From positions 1 through 21,140 of the forward strand of contig JBFGVE010000044.1 of the NCBI GenBank assembly GCA_041565275.1: a DNA stretch of 21,140 nucleotides. Reading direction: 5' to 3'. This stretch comes from CAWUKT01 sp041565275 (GTDB lineage: Bacteria > Bacteroidota > Bacteroidia > J057 > JADKCL01). How positions within the stretch are numbered: the first letter of the stretch is position 1; every line of letters begins with the position of its first letter. The position numbers and the translations under genes were made by a program. The notes beneath the pieces were generated by a model. That model made no database searches. It had not been told where the DNA came from and saw only the letters and a program-made list of their open reading frames with translations. Below are positions 1 through 7,217 of this stretch, piece after piece.

Positions 1-357
1 GGAATCGAGATCCACTTCGACAAAGTCCTCTGAGCAAGCCTTCAGAGCTTTGGGCTGAGGGGCCGGCTTGTGGGAAGGATCGGTTTGAAGGATCTCCTGG
101 TAAAAGCGATGGGCCAGCTAATCTACCTGATTGTCAATGAATTGATCAAACAGCCCTGACTGCCCCAACAGCAGATGCTCGATCCTGTCTGCCAGCAACT
201 TATGCTTATGTTCAGGAAAGCCATCGAGCTTCCCCAGGTTGAGGATCGCTCTCTGGCGAGGCTTATCCTCGGCACCCCGATAAGACTCAACCAGGCGGTA
301 GTAAACATAGCGTTTGTCGGAGTTGGGATTCTTTTTATGGACTTTTCGAATGAACAT
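1..357 (-). pseudogene. IS1634-type (IS4 superfamily) transposase, N-terminal part, interrupted by an amber codon and cut by the window edge
   Basis: The frame starts at ATG 355-357 and reads MFIRKVHKKNPNSDKRYVYY, then RLVESYR and RQRAILNLGKL, the usual N-terminus of IS1634-type DDE transposases. After 79 residues it meets TAG at 118-120. The same frame then stays open to position 1 and still reads like the same protein (LAHRFYQEIL, later EDFVEVDLDS). The TAG is therefore most simply a nonsense change, for example from CAG, and not the true end. The catalytic part lies outside the window. A well-formed promoter sits directly in front. Family assignment rests on recognising the N-terminal motif; the break is seen directly. 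The product is presumably inactive unless the stop is suppressed or is a sequencing error. Confidence 0.75.
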
Positions 358-361
358 GCCC

Positions 362-392
362 CAAAGATAAGTAAAGGGCCAATCCCAGCCAA
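362..392 (-). promoter_or_regulatory. Bacteroidota-type promoter for the transposase (TTG-N20-TATCTTTG)
   Basis: On the minus strand TTG lies at 390-392 and TATCTTTG at 362-369, with a 20-base spacer. This fits the known Bacteroidota vegetative consensus (TTTG or TTG, 17-23 bases, TAnnTTTG). Only four bases (GGGC) separate the -7 element from the ATG at 357, so the transcript would be leaderless or nearly so. Confidence 0.55.
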
Positions 393-426
393 CATATATG
401 GGTCACTACGAACGGGAATCCAGACC

Positions 427-461
427 ATAATCGGTCATTTATGGACGTATTGACCGATTAT
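427..461. repeat. 11-bp perfect inverted repeat outside the transposase
   Basis: The arm ATAATCGGTCA at 427-437 is matched by its reverse complement TGACCGATTAT at 451-461, with a 13-base spacer. On the plus strand a short T run follows, so it could act as a weak intrinsic terminator for plus-strand transcription. It could also be part of the outer end of the IS1634-type element. Sequence alone does not decide between these. Confidence 0.5.
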
Positions 462-668
462 TTTTGTAAATTCAAAGAAAATAAATGATTTATGGGGGCA
501 AAATGCTCAACTTGGGTTACAAGCCTCTCCAATAAAAGGAAGCTCTCACAGGCTGTTGTTGATTAGAATGTCAAGCTCTGCCGCAAACGATTCCAAAATA
601 TAGGCAGGCGACAAAAGATTCAATTGGCGGATATCAACCAAAGTTCGTTTGTCTGATTGGAAAAGCCA
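462..668. other. Gap downstream of wecB, with an unassigned 40-codon frame at 546-668 (minus)
   Basis: No full gene is visible between the transposase start (357) and the wecB stop (669). Directly after the wecB TGA (669-671), the same frame continues for 40 codons to a TGA at 546-548. It encodes a protein-like stretch including KRTLVDIRQLNLLSPAYILE. There is no ATG in it. It could be a truncated remnant of another polysaccharide gene, a former C-terminal extension of the epimerase, or chance. I do not recognise it. Confidence 0.3.
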
Positions 669-1817
669 TCAACCCAACTCCTCCACCATTTTCCGAACGA
701 TAAATTCTGCTGCATTACCAGTCCCAAAGATTTCTGGATAGGAGTGGTCACCATCTGTACTAAGCTTTTCCCAGGCAGCGATGATCTGCATTTCATCCGG
801 CCCAGAGAGTAGGCAGGTGCCATTTTCTACTAGTTCCACCCATTCGGTCTCTTTTCGGAGAACGATACAGGGCTTTTTCAGAAAGAAAGCTTCTTTTTGT
901 ACTCCACCGCTATCGGTGATGACCATTTGGCAGGCATCTTCGAGGTGAGTAATCTCGAGAAAGGAAACCGGAGGAATGATATAGATGCCAGGTTCAGATT
1001 TCAGGGCTTCCCGCACTTCAGGGGCCACATTTTGCTCCATCAGTTTAGAAGTGCGGGGGTGCATAGGGAAGAGAATTTCTTGCCTATGATCAAACGCGAG
1101 ACGAAGGAGGGCCTTGAAAATAGCGGTCAGGTATTCTGGTTTGTCGGTGTTGGAGGGACGATGAACGGTGACTAGGATGAAATTCCTGTCCTGAATGCCC
1201 AGTTTTTCAAGGAGATTGACCTTGTTGCGAGCGTATTCGGAAAAGAAGAGTGTATTGTCATACATGACATCACCGCAGTGCCAGATCTTGGGATTGTTGG
1301 AAGTATAGAGAGGCTGATTGTCGCGGGAAAATCCCTCCCGGATGAGGTTTTCAACCCCGGTGCTTGTAGGAGAGAAAAGTAGGGTGCTGACATGGTCGCA
1401 GAGAATGCGGTTAATCTCCTCAGGCATATTCTTGTTAAAGGAACGGAGGCCAGCTTCAACGTGGATGACCGGGAAGTGGAGTTTAGAGGCGGCAATAGCC
1501 CCAGCCAGTGTGGAGTTGGTGTCGCCATAAAGGATTACACCTTGAGGCTGCTCTTTGAGGAGGATCTTTTCGATGCCGCTAATCATTTCTGCGGTTTGCT
1601 CTCCGTGGGATTTAGAGCCAACGCTGAGGTTGTAGTCCGGCTTGGGAATCTTCATCTCATCAAAAAAGACCTGAGACATATTGGGATCGTAGTGTTGCCC
1701 GGTGTGAATGATGATTTCAGTGGCTTGATCGGGGTAGAGTTTGAAAAAGGCCCGGGAAATAGCGGCAGCTTTAACAAACTGGGGTCTGGTCCCGATGACA
1801 GTGACAAATTTGGTCAT
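669..1817 (-). CDS. wecB: UDP-N-acetylglucosamine 2-epimerase, non-hydrolysing (WecB family)
   Basis: This cytoplasmic enzyme interconverts UDP-GlcNAc and UDP-ManNAc, supplying ManNAc-type sugars for surface polysaccharide. The 382 residues match the usual family length. Visible landmarks are VIGTRPQFVK at 7-16 (the conserved Arg and Lys), HTGQHYD at 38-44, the YGDTNSTLAG aspartate at 99, HVEAGLRSF at 119-127, EEINR at 133-137, TVHRPSNTD around His219, and TDSGGVQKEA at 301-310. The late motif reads RKETEWVELV in place of the R-x-x-TERPE form of enterobacterial WecB; close paralogues using UDP-GlcNAc(3NAc)A-type substrates exist, so substrate is not certain. Its ATG overlaps the stop of the upstream glycosyltransferase gene (1814-1817), showing one operon and translational coupling. 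The short UDP-HexNAc epimerase motif order is complete, with no sign of decay. Confidence 0.92.
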   Translation of the reverse strand: MTKFVTVIGTRPQFVKAAAISRAFFKLYPDQATEIIIHTGQHYDPNMSQVFFDEMKIPKPDYNLSVGSKSHGEQTAEMISGIEKILLKEQPQGVILYGDTNSTLAGAIAASKLHFPVIHVEAGLRSFNKNMPEEINRILCDHVSTLLFSPTSTGVENLIREGFSRDNQPLYTSNNPKIWHCGDVMYDNTLFFSEYARNKVNLLEKLGIQDRNFILVTVHRPSNTDKPEYLTAIFKALLRLAFDHRQEILFPMHPRTSKLMEQNVAPEVREALKSEPGIYIIPPVSFLEITHLEDACQMVITDSGGVQKEAFFLKKPCIVLRKETEWVELVENGTCLLSGPDEMQIIAAWEKLSTDGDHSYPEIFGTGNAAEFIVRKMVEELG

Positions 1818-3112
1818 GTTGTAATTTCGTCAAAGACTTTGGCGAAGACCCCGGTCAGAGTCCTCCGGGAATAGGCTTCTACACCGACGCCTTCAGCCTC
1901 GAGCTCTCCGGCCTGGTAATATTCAAAATAGTTGAGTAAATTTCTTTTGAGACTCTCTTTATCATTGAAGCCTGAAATGGCTCCAGCATTGACATTTTTA
2001 ATGATGGCGGCGGCATCCCCGTTCTCCGGACCAATAGCGATGACTGGGCGGCTAGAAGCCAGGTATTCAAATATCTTGCCTGTGATCACACCCTTGGCGT
2101 TAGGGCTGTTGTTGATAAGGAGCAGGAGAACCTGGGCCTTGCGCTGGGCCTCAATAGCCTCAGAATGAGATATATAATCGATGATTTCGGTCTGGTCCTT
2201 CAGTTGGTATTTATCGAGGAAGGCATGAACCCCGACATCGACCTTGCCAATTAGCCGGATCTTAAGTGCTTGTGCAAAGACTTCGTTTTCTAATGACAGT
2301 TCGCCTAGGGCTTGCCAGAGAATCTCGTGGTTTTGGCTGTCGGAGAGCATGCCGATATGAACCAGTGAGAATTCTGCGTCCGGTTCAGGTAGAATTGTGG
2401 GAAGGTCAGCCTCATCGTAGCCATTGGTAATGACATCTATCTTGCGGTTCCCTATTTCAGCGAATTCCTTCGCCATTTGGTTACCAACGACTACTACACG
2501 GCTGGCTGTTATTACGACTTCCTTTTCCAGACGGTGATGTTTGCGATCGGCCCAACTGCTGAGCATGAGATCCTTGTAGAAACTGATATTAGTCCAAGGG
2601 TCCCGGAAGTCAGCCACCCAGGGAATTCCTATTTTTTTGTATAGTCCCAAGGCGATCAGATGAGTGGTATGGGGCGGGCCTGTAGAGACGATAAGGTCTA
2701 CCGGGTTCTCCTTTAAGTATTTTTTGAGGTAGCTTACAGAAGGTCTGATCCAGTACTTTCGAGCATCAGGAATGAAAAGGTTGCCTCTTATCCACATGGA
2801 GATTCGGGCGGTTAGGCTGGGCTTTTTGTCTTCAGAAAGGAAACCAGAAACAACCCTTTTCTCCTTTTTTTGTCCAATAAATCGCTTATACAGATTGTAG
2901 GGTTCCCAAATTGGAGTTCGGATCACCTCCAACCCTTCGGGAACTTCCTCCTCCAAGCTTTTGTCGGTCACCGGGTATTCGGCATTTAGAGCGGTGTAAA
3001 CCACGGACTCATAACCGAAATCACGTAGGTAGCGCACAGTCTTTAGCCAGCGCTGCACACCGGAGCCCCCGCTAGGTGGCCAGTAGTAGGTGATGAGTAG
3101 GACTCTCTTCAT
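1814..3112 (-). CDS. Glycosyltransferase, GT4-type (GT-B fold)
   Basis: A 432-residue sugar transferase, probably acting at the cytoplasmic face of the inner membrane on a lipid-linked polysaccharide intermediate. The N-terminus ITYYWPPSGGSGVQRWLK (7-24) is the glycine-rich acceptor-side loop common in Bacteroidota GT4 enzymes. The segment STGPPHTTHLIALGL (143-157) and WVADFRDPW (165-173) follow. The C-terminal donor-binding domain shows TNGYDEADL (229-237) and GVITGKIFEYLASSRPVIAI (341-360), the position of the E-x7-E-like motif. No transmembrane segment or signal peptide is evident. It is the upstream member of a two-gene unit with the WecB-type epimerase, overlapping by 4 bp, so it may transfer ManNAc or a derivative (inference). 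Donor and acceptor cannot be read from sequence. The ATG at 3110-3112 is preceded by a TAATTTTG -7-like element at 3120-3127. Confidence 0.88.
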   Translation of the reverse strand: MKRVLLITYYWPPSGGSGVQRWLKTVRYLRDFGYESVVYTALNAEYPVTDKSLEEEVPEGLEVIRTPIWEPYNLYKRFIGQKKEKRVVSGFLSEDKKPSLTARISMWIRGNLFIPDARKYWIRPSVSYLKKYLKENPVDLIVSTGPPHTTHLIALGLYKKIGIPWVADFRDPWTNISFYKDLMLSSWADRKHHRLEKEVVITASRVVVVGNQMAKEFAEIGNRKIDVITNGYDEADLPTILPEPDAEFSLVHIGMLSDSQNHEILWQALGELSLENEVFAQALKIRLIGKVDVGVHAFLDKYQLKDQTEIIDYISHSEAIEAQRKAQVLLLLINNSPNAKGVITGKIFEYLASSRPVIAIGPENGDAAAIIKNVNAGAISGFNDKESLKRNLLNYFEYYQAGELEAEGVGVEAYSRRTLTGVFAKVFDEITT

Positions 3113-3482
3113 TCTGAACCAAAATTATCAAAACGGCACAAAGGGGCAGAAGTTCTTCTCGGTTTTCTTATCCAGTTTCCATTCATCGTCTTAATTTTGT
3201 CTGGCTTGATTTACAGAAAAAACCCTCATTATCTGAAGGACTTAACCCAGTTCCGTCAAATCTACCCAATTTGAGTTGAAATTTGGCCGCATGACGGAAA
3301 AGATTAGAGTTTCGTCTGCTGATAAATGGCATAATTGTCTTTCACAGAGGGCATGCCATTTTTCAATCAATTGATTTGGTGGTTCTGGAAAATTTGGAGC
3401 CGCCTCCTAGCAGCCGAAACCTGACTAGGATCGAACCAGCTTTAAGCTGACATCATTTAACCAATACTCCGGACGGTTTTTA
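3113..3482. other. Intergenic stretch with three short inverted repeats, no gene seen
   Basis: I see no convincing coding frame. There are three symmetric elements: TTCCGTCA at 3251-3258 with its reverse complement at 3292-3299; AAATGGCAT at 3324-3332 with ATGCCATTT at 3353-3361, followed by TTT and so resembling a weak terminator on the plus strand; and the perfect 12-bp palindrome AATCAATTGATT at 3365-3376. The stretch separates the polysaccharide unit from the IS630 relic. Confidence 0.4.
3120..3127 (-). promoter_or_regulatory. Candidate -7 element (TAATTTTG) of the glycosyltransferase-wecB unit
   Basis: TAATTTTG on the minus strand matches TAnnTTTG and ends seven bases before the ATG at 3112. 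I see no TTG at the right distance upstream, so the support is only partial. Confidence 0.3.
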
Positions 3483-4191
3483 AGACACATCCACACAAAG
3501 GTGTAAAGAAGTCGACGCCACACTCAAGCTCAAAAGAGCATATATGGCGTCAAATGTTATTTATAGTGTCCGCCCGAAACGCCGTTTTTTCAGGCGGACA
3601 CTATGTAGCGGTGTGGCGTTGGGCTCGACTGGTTCGAAGCGGCAACTCAGGCTGGCTTCTATCCAAAGCCTGAATCTGTGTTTTTTCATCCACACAAATC
3701 ACCGATGAATTTTCCGGTGGGTTCATAAAGAGACCTACAATATTGAGCATTTTATTCTTCGAATTCCGGATATGGACTCTTCCTACACCAATACTTGATT
3801 TTGTGGAGCTTGAGATCAGCCACCTTGAGATTTTTACTCACCAAGCTACGTATGATCCCCGCCTACTCTCCGATCTGCTTCTGTGACCAATTGGTATAGC
3901 CGCCATCCGGCTTAGAGGTAGCCAATTCGATCACCATGGCACGTTGTTGTGCAGTTACAACCTTTTTCTTCTCAGGGCGGGGGCATTTCTAAACCCGATC
4001 ATTCCCTTTTCCCGGCAACGATTACGCCATTTGTTAACCCCATTCCAGCTCATTTGAGTAGAAACCATGATCTCATCGAGCGATTTGCTATCGAGGCTCA
4101 GTATGATAACTTTCGCTCGATCCTCGTAGCGCTTTCCAAGTTTTAACGACCGGATCAGCAGCAGTTCATCACGCTCCTCATCGCTTGCCAA
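3483..4191 (-). pseudogene. IS630-family transposase, heavily decayed (frameshifts, multiple stops, internal insertion)
   Basis: Read on the minus strand, three frames together rebuild an IS630/Tc1-mariner transposase. From TTG at 4191 (ASDEERDELLLIRSLKLG) comes the helix-turn-helix part with LSLDSKSLDEI and NGVNKWRNRCREKGMIGF; this frame ends at TAA 3955. A shifted frame continues with KKVVTAQQRAMVIELATSKP and DGGYTNWSQKQIGE, then a TAG at 3863-3865, and further on SPYPEFEE with a TAA at 3752-3754. A third frame carries CVDEKTQIQALDRSQPELPL, the family's first catalytic Asp block. That frame is interrupted by a hairpin-rich block, after which STSLHLCVDVS resembles the following T-S-L-x-A-A-x-D-V segment. 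The last Asp/Glu of the triad is not found. It is clearly inactive. No matching outer inverted repeats were identified, so the borders are approximate. Confidence 0.8.
3514..3619. repeat. Block of nested and alternative inverted repeats inserted in the IS630 relic
   Basis: Four pairings are visible. (a) GACGCCA 3514-3520 with TGGCGTC 3545-3551. (b) Inside it, GCTC 3528-3531 with GAGC 3536-3539 around AAAA. (c) A perfect 12-bp pair, ATAGTGTCCGCC 3563-3574 with GGCGGACACTAT 3593-3604. (d) ACGCCACAC 3515-3523 with GTGTGGCGT 3611-3619, enclosing everything. Pairings (a) and (d) compete for the same left arm. The block falls between two recognisable parts of the transposase, so it was probably inserted. 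The 12-bp pair looks like the two ends of a tiny non-autonomous element; that reading is an inference. Confidence 0.6.
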
Positions 4192-4233
4192 AATAAGGTT
4201 TTGATATCCTTGCCACGGAACAAAAATAGTAGC

Positions 4234-4523
4234 CTATCTATGGAATGGAGACAATAGCACCAAGATAGCCCTAACCAGGATAGCCGTTCCCCACAACAAA
4301 AAGCCATAAAGGGCCCCATAGAGACCAATTTCCAGTCGGTAACATTGAAATCGGGGATGAACTCATCCATGCGGGCTAAGAGGTCAGCCAAACGATTCCC
4401 TGTAAAGAAAATACCACTCAATTCGATCATAGTGATGACCAACACTAGCAAAGCTGACTCTTTGATACCTTTGACCGCAGCTGCACCGAGGGAGAGCGTA
4501 AGATCCCACATCGCCACTCGCAC
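4234..4523 (-). pseudogene. Small two-helix membrane protein ORF with a probable one-base frameshift
   Basis: The frame from GTG 4523 (alternative ATG 4511) reads MWDLTLSLGAAAVKGI, then a first hydrophobic helix ALLVLVITMIELSGIFF, then FNVTDWK. From there the annotated frame turns cysteine- and charge-rich and runs on into IS630 sequence. The neighbouring frame, entered by one extra base near 4331, instead gives GLYGALYGFLLWGTAILVRA and ILVLLSPFHR, then TAG at 4234-4236. That is a far more natural second membrane helix. With the base restored the product would be 96 residues. The short A run at the junction fits a deletion or a sequencing error. The open frame also extends upstream without a stop to the TAG that ends the DUF4442 gene, so translation might begin at a non-ATG codon. 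Function unknown. Confidence 0.45.
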
Positions 4524-4571
4524 GGAACTGATAACTAATTTGTCTAATCTCTCGTGAATAAAGATGGGACG

Positions 4572-5108
4572 CTATTTTTTCAATCGGACCTTAAAGGACC
4601 AAGTGAAAGCAAATTCTGCAACCATATCTCCTGCTTCATCAAAGCCCACTATAGGGCAAATAATGGAAATAGGTTCTCTGCTCTCTACTGTCTGTTGGAC
4701 AGCGGCTTTAATAGCTGTGCCAGACTCACAGACAAAAGTGATTTTACCGACAGCTTTTTTCATGAAACGGCCTTCCTGGTGGACCACCAAAGTTGCAATG
4801 GAAGGTTTTTGACCATGGGTATACATGGTCAAGAGTGCTCCAGAACTCATCTCAGCAGCCATCCCCAAAACCGCCCAGAAGGTAGAGCGGAAAGGGTTCT
4901 TATTGAGCCACTTGTACCTGACCATTACTTCACACCGCTCTTCAGTAAGTACTTTGATCCACATCCCCGAAAGGAAACCCATAGGGAGGATCTTGGCCAG
5001 CATCAAACGAAATTTAAACGGATTCGAGAAATGATCTTTAATAGATCTGATCCTAAATTCATCAAATTCAAATTTGGCGGAGGGGGCAGGAGGGGTAGTG
5101 ATTTCCAT
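4572..5108 (-). CDS. DUF4442 domain protein (hotdog-fold, thioesterase-like)
   Basis: A 178-residue soluble protein. After an N-terminal extension of about 25 residues it shows the DUF4442 pattern: NPFKFRLMLAKILPMGF at 29-45, a strand with EVMVRYKWLNKNPFRS, and the long central hotdog helix STFWAVLGMAAEMSSGALL at 75-93. Two paired strands (SIATLVVHQEGRFMKKA; GKITFVCESG) follow. This family is a branch of the hotdog superfamily and is annotated as putative acyl-CoA thioesterase; substrates are generally unknown. The Glu in AAEMSSG lies where hotdog thioesterases often carry an acidic catalytic residue (inference). No signal peptide. It is transcribed divergently from the sigma-TPR gene across a 243-base gap, and a small membrane-protein frame follows directly in the same reading frame after its TAG. 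Confidence 0.78.
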   Translation of the reverse strand: MEITTPPAPSAKFEFDEFRIRSIKDHFSNPFKFRLMLAKILPMGFLSGMWIKVLTEERCEVMVRYKWLNKNPFRSTFWAVLGMAAEMSSGALLTMYTHGQKPSIATLVVHQEGRFMKKAVGKITFVCESGTAIKAAVQQTVESREPISIICPIVGFDEAGDMVAEFAFTWSFKVRLKK

Positions 5109-5351
5109 GGGATTTTTTTATTAAAATATCGGTCTCCCTAATTTAAACGGCTAGTACCAGCCTTGACACCTGTTTTAAGGGTGCAAATGGTGGACACATG
5201 TTCGATGAGGTAGAAGTACAAACAGCGTTCCAATGTTCTTGAATCTAATACAACTATTTATTCGTTTTCTGCAAAAAACACTATTTTTTATTTGATCGCC
5301 TTCTTTCACCATTATATTTTGCCAATCGATGGATTTAATCCTAAAATCAGA
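5109..5351. other. Divergent intergenic region between the DUF4442 gene and the sigma-TPR gene
   Basis: This AT-rich gap must hold the promoters of two divergent genes. I find no clear TTG / TAnnTTTG pair for either direction. The sigma-TPR frame is open from TTG 5292, but the codons before ATG 5352 do not look domain-like. Confidence 0.35.
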
Positions 5352-7064
5352 ATGAACTCCCGCAAAACAAATATGCTTCCTGCCACCCATCAGCTAGATG
5401 ATACATTTGATTTGGATATCCGGGACAGAGAAAATTTCTGGATGTTCTGGATAGAGAATTATGACTTTCTCCACAGACAGTGCCTTCGCTGGGTCAAAGG
5501 GAATGAAGTGGAGGCACATGAGATACTCAGCAATGCTATGATGCGGGCCTTGGATTATCTTTCCGACTCAACTGGGTACATTCAGAATCCAAAGGCTTGG
5601 CTGGTTCGATTGCTGAGGAATCATTGTATTGATCGGTTTCGCAAGCAGGCTCGTTATCCTGTCCTTTCCTTCGATCTTGATTTTATGATCCAGTCACTGG
5701 ACCCAGCCCTCTATGCTGAAAGTTTGTCTCCTGAAAGAGATATGGTGGACAGTGAAGATTACAACCGCCTTAAGTCAGTTGTTGAAGCGCTCCCGGACCG
5801 GCTCAAATCGGTTCTCATTCTCAGGGCTTACCAGGATATGCCCTACAATGAGATTGCGAAATGCCTTGACATTTCCCCTTCCAATGCGCGAAAGAGAGTC
5901 CAAGAAGCAAGGGAAAGGATTCGTGCCAGCTTAGATGCAAATGTAGACGATCCGGTTTTTAGACATCGTCAAGCCCATCCTAGCCACAGTGCCCCACGTT
6001 CGGAACGTAGGGCAGTTGAAGATGAAATGGTCCGTTTTTCAGAGCCATCTTTTCGAACGGAGCCAATTTCACAACCTATTGCTTCGAACCTTGACTCTCA
6101 CAGGTGGGTTGAACTTCCGATCGCAACCTTTCGACGACCAATTAGGATCAACCAGAAATTAAAAGCTGCTGAACGGTATATTCTCCGCCATCCCCGTGGT
6201 TGGACCAAGAGACGGGAGAAGGCTCTTTTACTTGCTTTTCAGGGTAAGATTTACGAAGCCGGGTCAGAATTAGACGCGGTGCTAAAGAGACAACCTTACC
6301 AGATCGAAACTTTACTGCAAGCCGCACGTTGGATGCAGTGGACGGAAAGAATACCAGAAGCCGTCCATCTTCTCGAAAGAGGTCTAGCCTATGCCCCAAA
6401 AAATGCCTGGATATACATTTTGGAAGGACAGCTCTATTCTTTACAGGGACAATATCAACAATCAAACCGCTCCTTTGAACAAGCATACCTGAAATCTCCT
6501 GTACCAGTTTGTCAATTGCTAAAGGCAGAAAATCTCATGGCATTACAAGAGTGGGAAAAAGCAGCAAGCCACCTAGAAAAAAACTCTATACGCCAGGGAA
6601 GGCTTCTTTACCAAGCCTGCCTGGCTAAAATTGGGAGTCAACGAAAACGAAGGAAAATCATCGTACATACCAGAAAGTCCTACCCAAATGACCCATTCGC
6701 TTTAGCTTTACATCTGGAGATACGCCTGGAAGAAGGACTAACCCACGGAGAAGTGGGCCGCATGACCCGCAATATGCTCCATCTCCTGCAGAAATGGGTT
6801 CCCAACACCACCACCTGCTTATTTGCTAAAATTGCATGGCATACTTTCAGGAACCAGAGAGAGCGAGGGCTGGAAATTCTTTTGGAAGGTTTAAGATCTG
6901 TTCCCTTGACTTTACAACACATGATCCTAGGGGAAAAATGGTGCTCCAAGTTAGGTGCCAAGGACTATGCCCAACGGATGAGGGTGCTTCGCCAAGAGCT
7001 TTTCCCCGATCTACAGCCTTGGAAGGAATTCCTCTACTATCTACCTTGGTCTCAACTGCAGTAA
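5352..7064 (+). CDS. ECF-type sigma factor fused to a long C-terminal TPR region
   Basis: A 570-residue protein in two parts (numbering from ATG 5352). Residues 34-102 are sigma-70 region 2, with EAHEILSNAMMRALDYL and the -10 recognition helix PKAWLVRLLRNHCIDRFRKQ. Residues 141-192 are region 4: VEALPDRLKSVLILRAYQ, then the helix-turn-helix YNEIAKCLDISPSNARKRVQ. A polar linker (about 195-270) leads to roughly 280 residues of helical repeats, including EGQLYSLQGQYQQSNRSFEQ at 358-377, typical of TPR. No membrane segment, so it is cytoplasmic. It should direct RNA polymerase to a specific regulon. ECF42 proteins are known to carry a TPR tail, but they are shorter and usually sit by DGPF-domain genes, absent here. 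There is no adjacent anti-sigma gene; the tail may sense a ligand or partner (inference). A second sigma gene follows 153 bases downstream. Confidence 0.85.
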   Translation: MNSRKTNMLPATHQLDDTFDLDIRDRENFWMFWIENYDFLHRQCLRWVKGNEVEAHEILSNAMMRALDYLSDSTGYIQNPKAWLVRLLRNHCIDRFRKQARYPVLSFDLDFMIQSLDPALYAESLSPERDMVDSEDYNRLKSVVEALPDRLKSVLILRAYQDMPYNEIAKCLDISPSNARKRVQEARERIRASLDANVDDPVFRHRQAHPSHSAPRSERRAVEDEMVRFSEPSFRTEPISQPIASNLDSHRWVELPIATFRRPIRINQKLKAAERYILRHPRGWTKRREKALLLAFQGKIYEAGSELDAVLKRQPYQIETLLQAARWMQWTERIPEAVHLLERGLAYAPKNAWIYILEGQLYSLQGQYQQSNRSFEQAYLKSPVPVCQLLKAENLMALQEWEKAASHLEKNSIRQGRLLYQACLAKIGSQRKRRKIIVHTRKSYPNDPFALALHLEIRLEEGLTHGEVGRMTRNMLHLLQKWVPNTTTCLFAKIAWHTFRNQRERGLEILLEGLRSVPLTLQHMILGEKWCSKLGAKDYAQRMRVLRQELFPDLQPWKEFLYYLPWSQLQ

Positions 7065-7217
7065 ATTGCCATGGTAATTTCTATTTTGGTCAAAAAGAAC
7101 ACTGTCGGAATGGCTGTTGTTTTTTTAGCTTGAAAAATGTGATAGGTGAATACCTACTATTTTGCTTTATCTTTTTGCATTTCATAGCCTTGGATACATA
7201 ATCAACTGGATCAATTC

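Noticed and set aside
1392..1874. A 160-codon plus-strand frame across wecB and the glycosyltransferase junction
   Set aside because: Both minus-strand genes are complete and motif-rich; the plus-strand frame has no family features.
3421..3440. A T-arm-like string on the minus strand (GGTTCGATCCTAGTCA) suggesting a tRNA
   Set aside because: No acceptor-stem partner, D arm or anticodon arm could be placed at the required distances.
3100..4250. Possible CRISPR-like or tandem repeat array in the symmetric, gene-poor stretch
   Set aside because: The symmetric elements are single inverted repeats of different sequence; there is no repeated unit with regular spacers.
4554..5141. A 195-codon plus-strand frame opposite DUF4442
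   Set aside because: The minus-strand DUF4442 protein matches its family along the full length, while the plus-strand translation is low in domain-like pattern.
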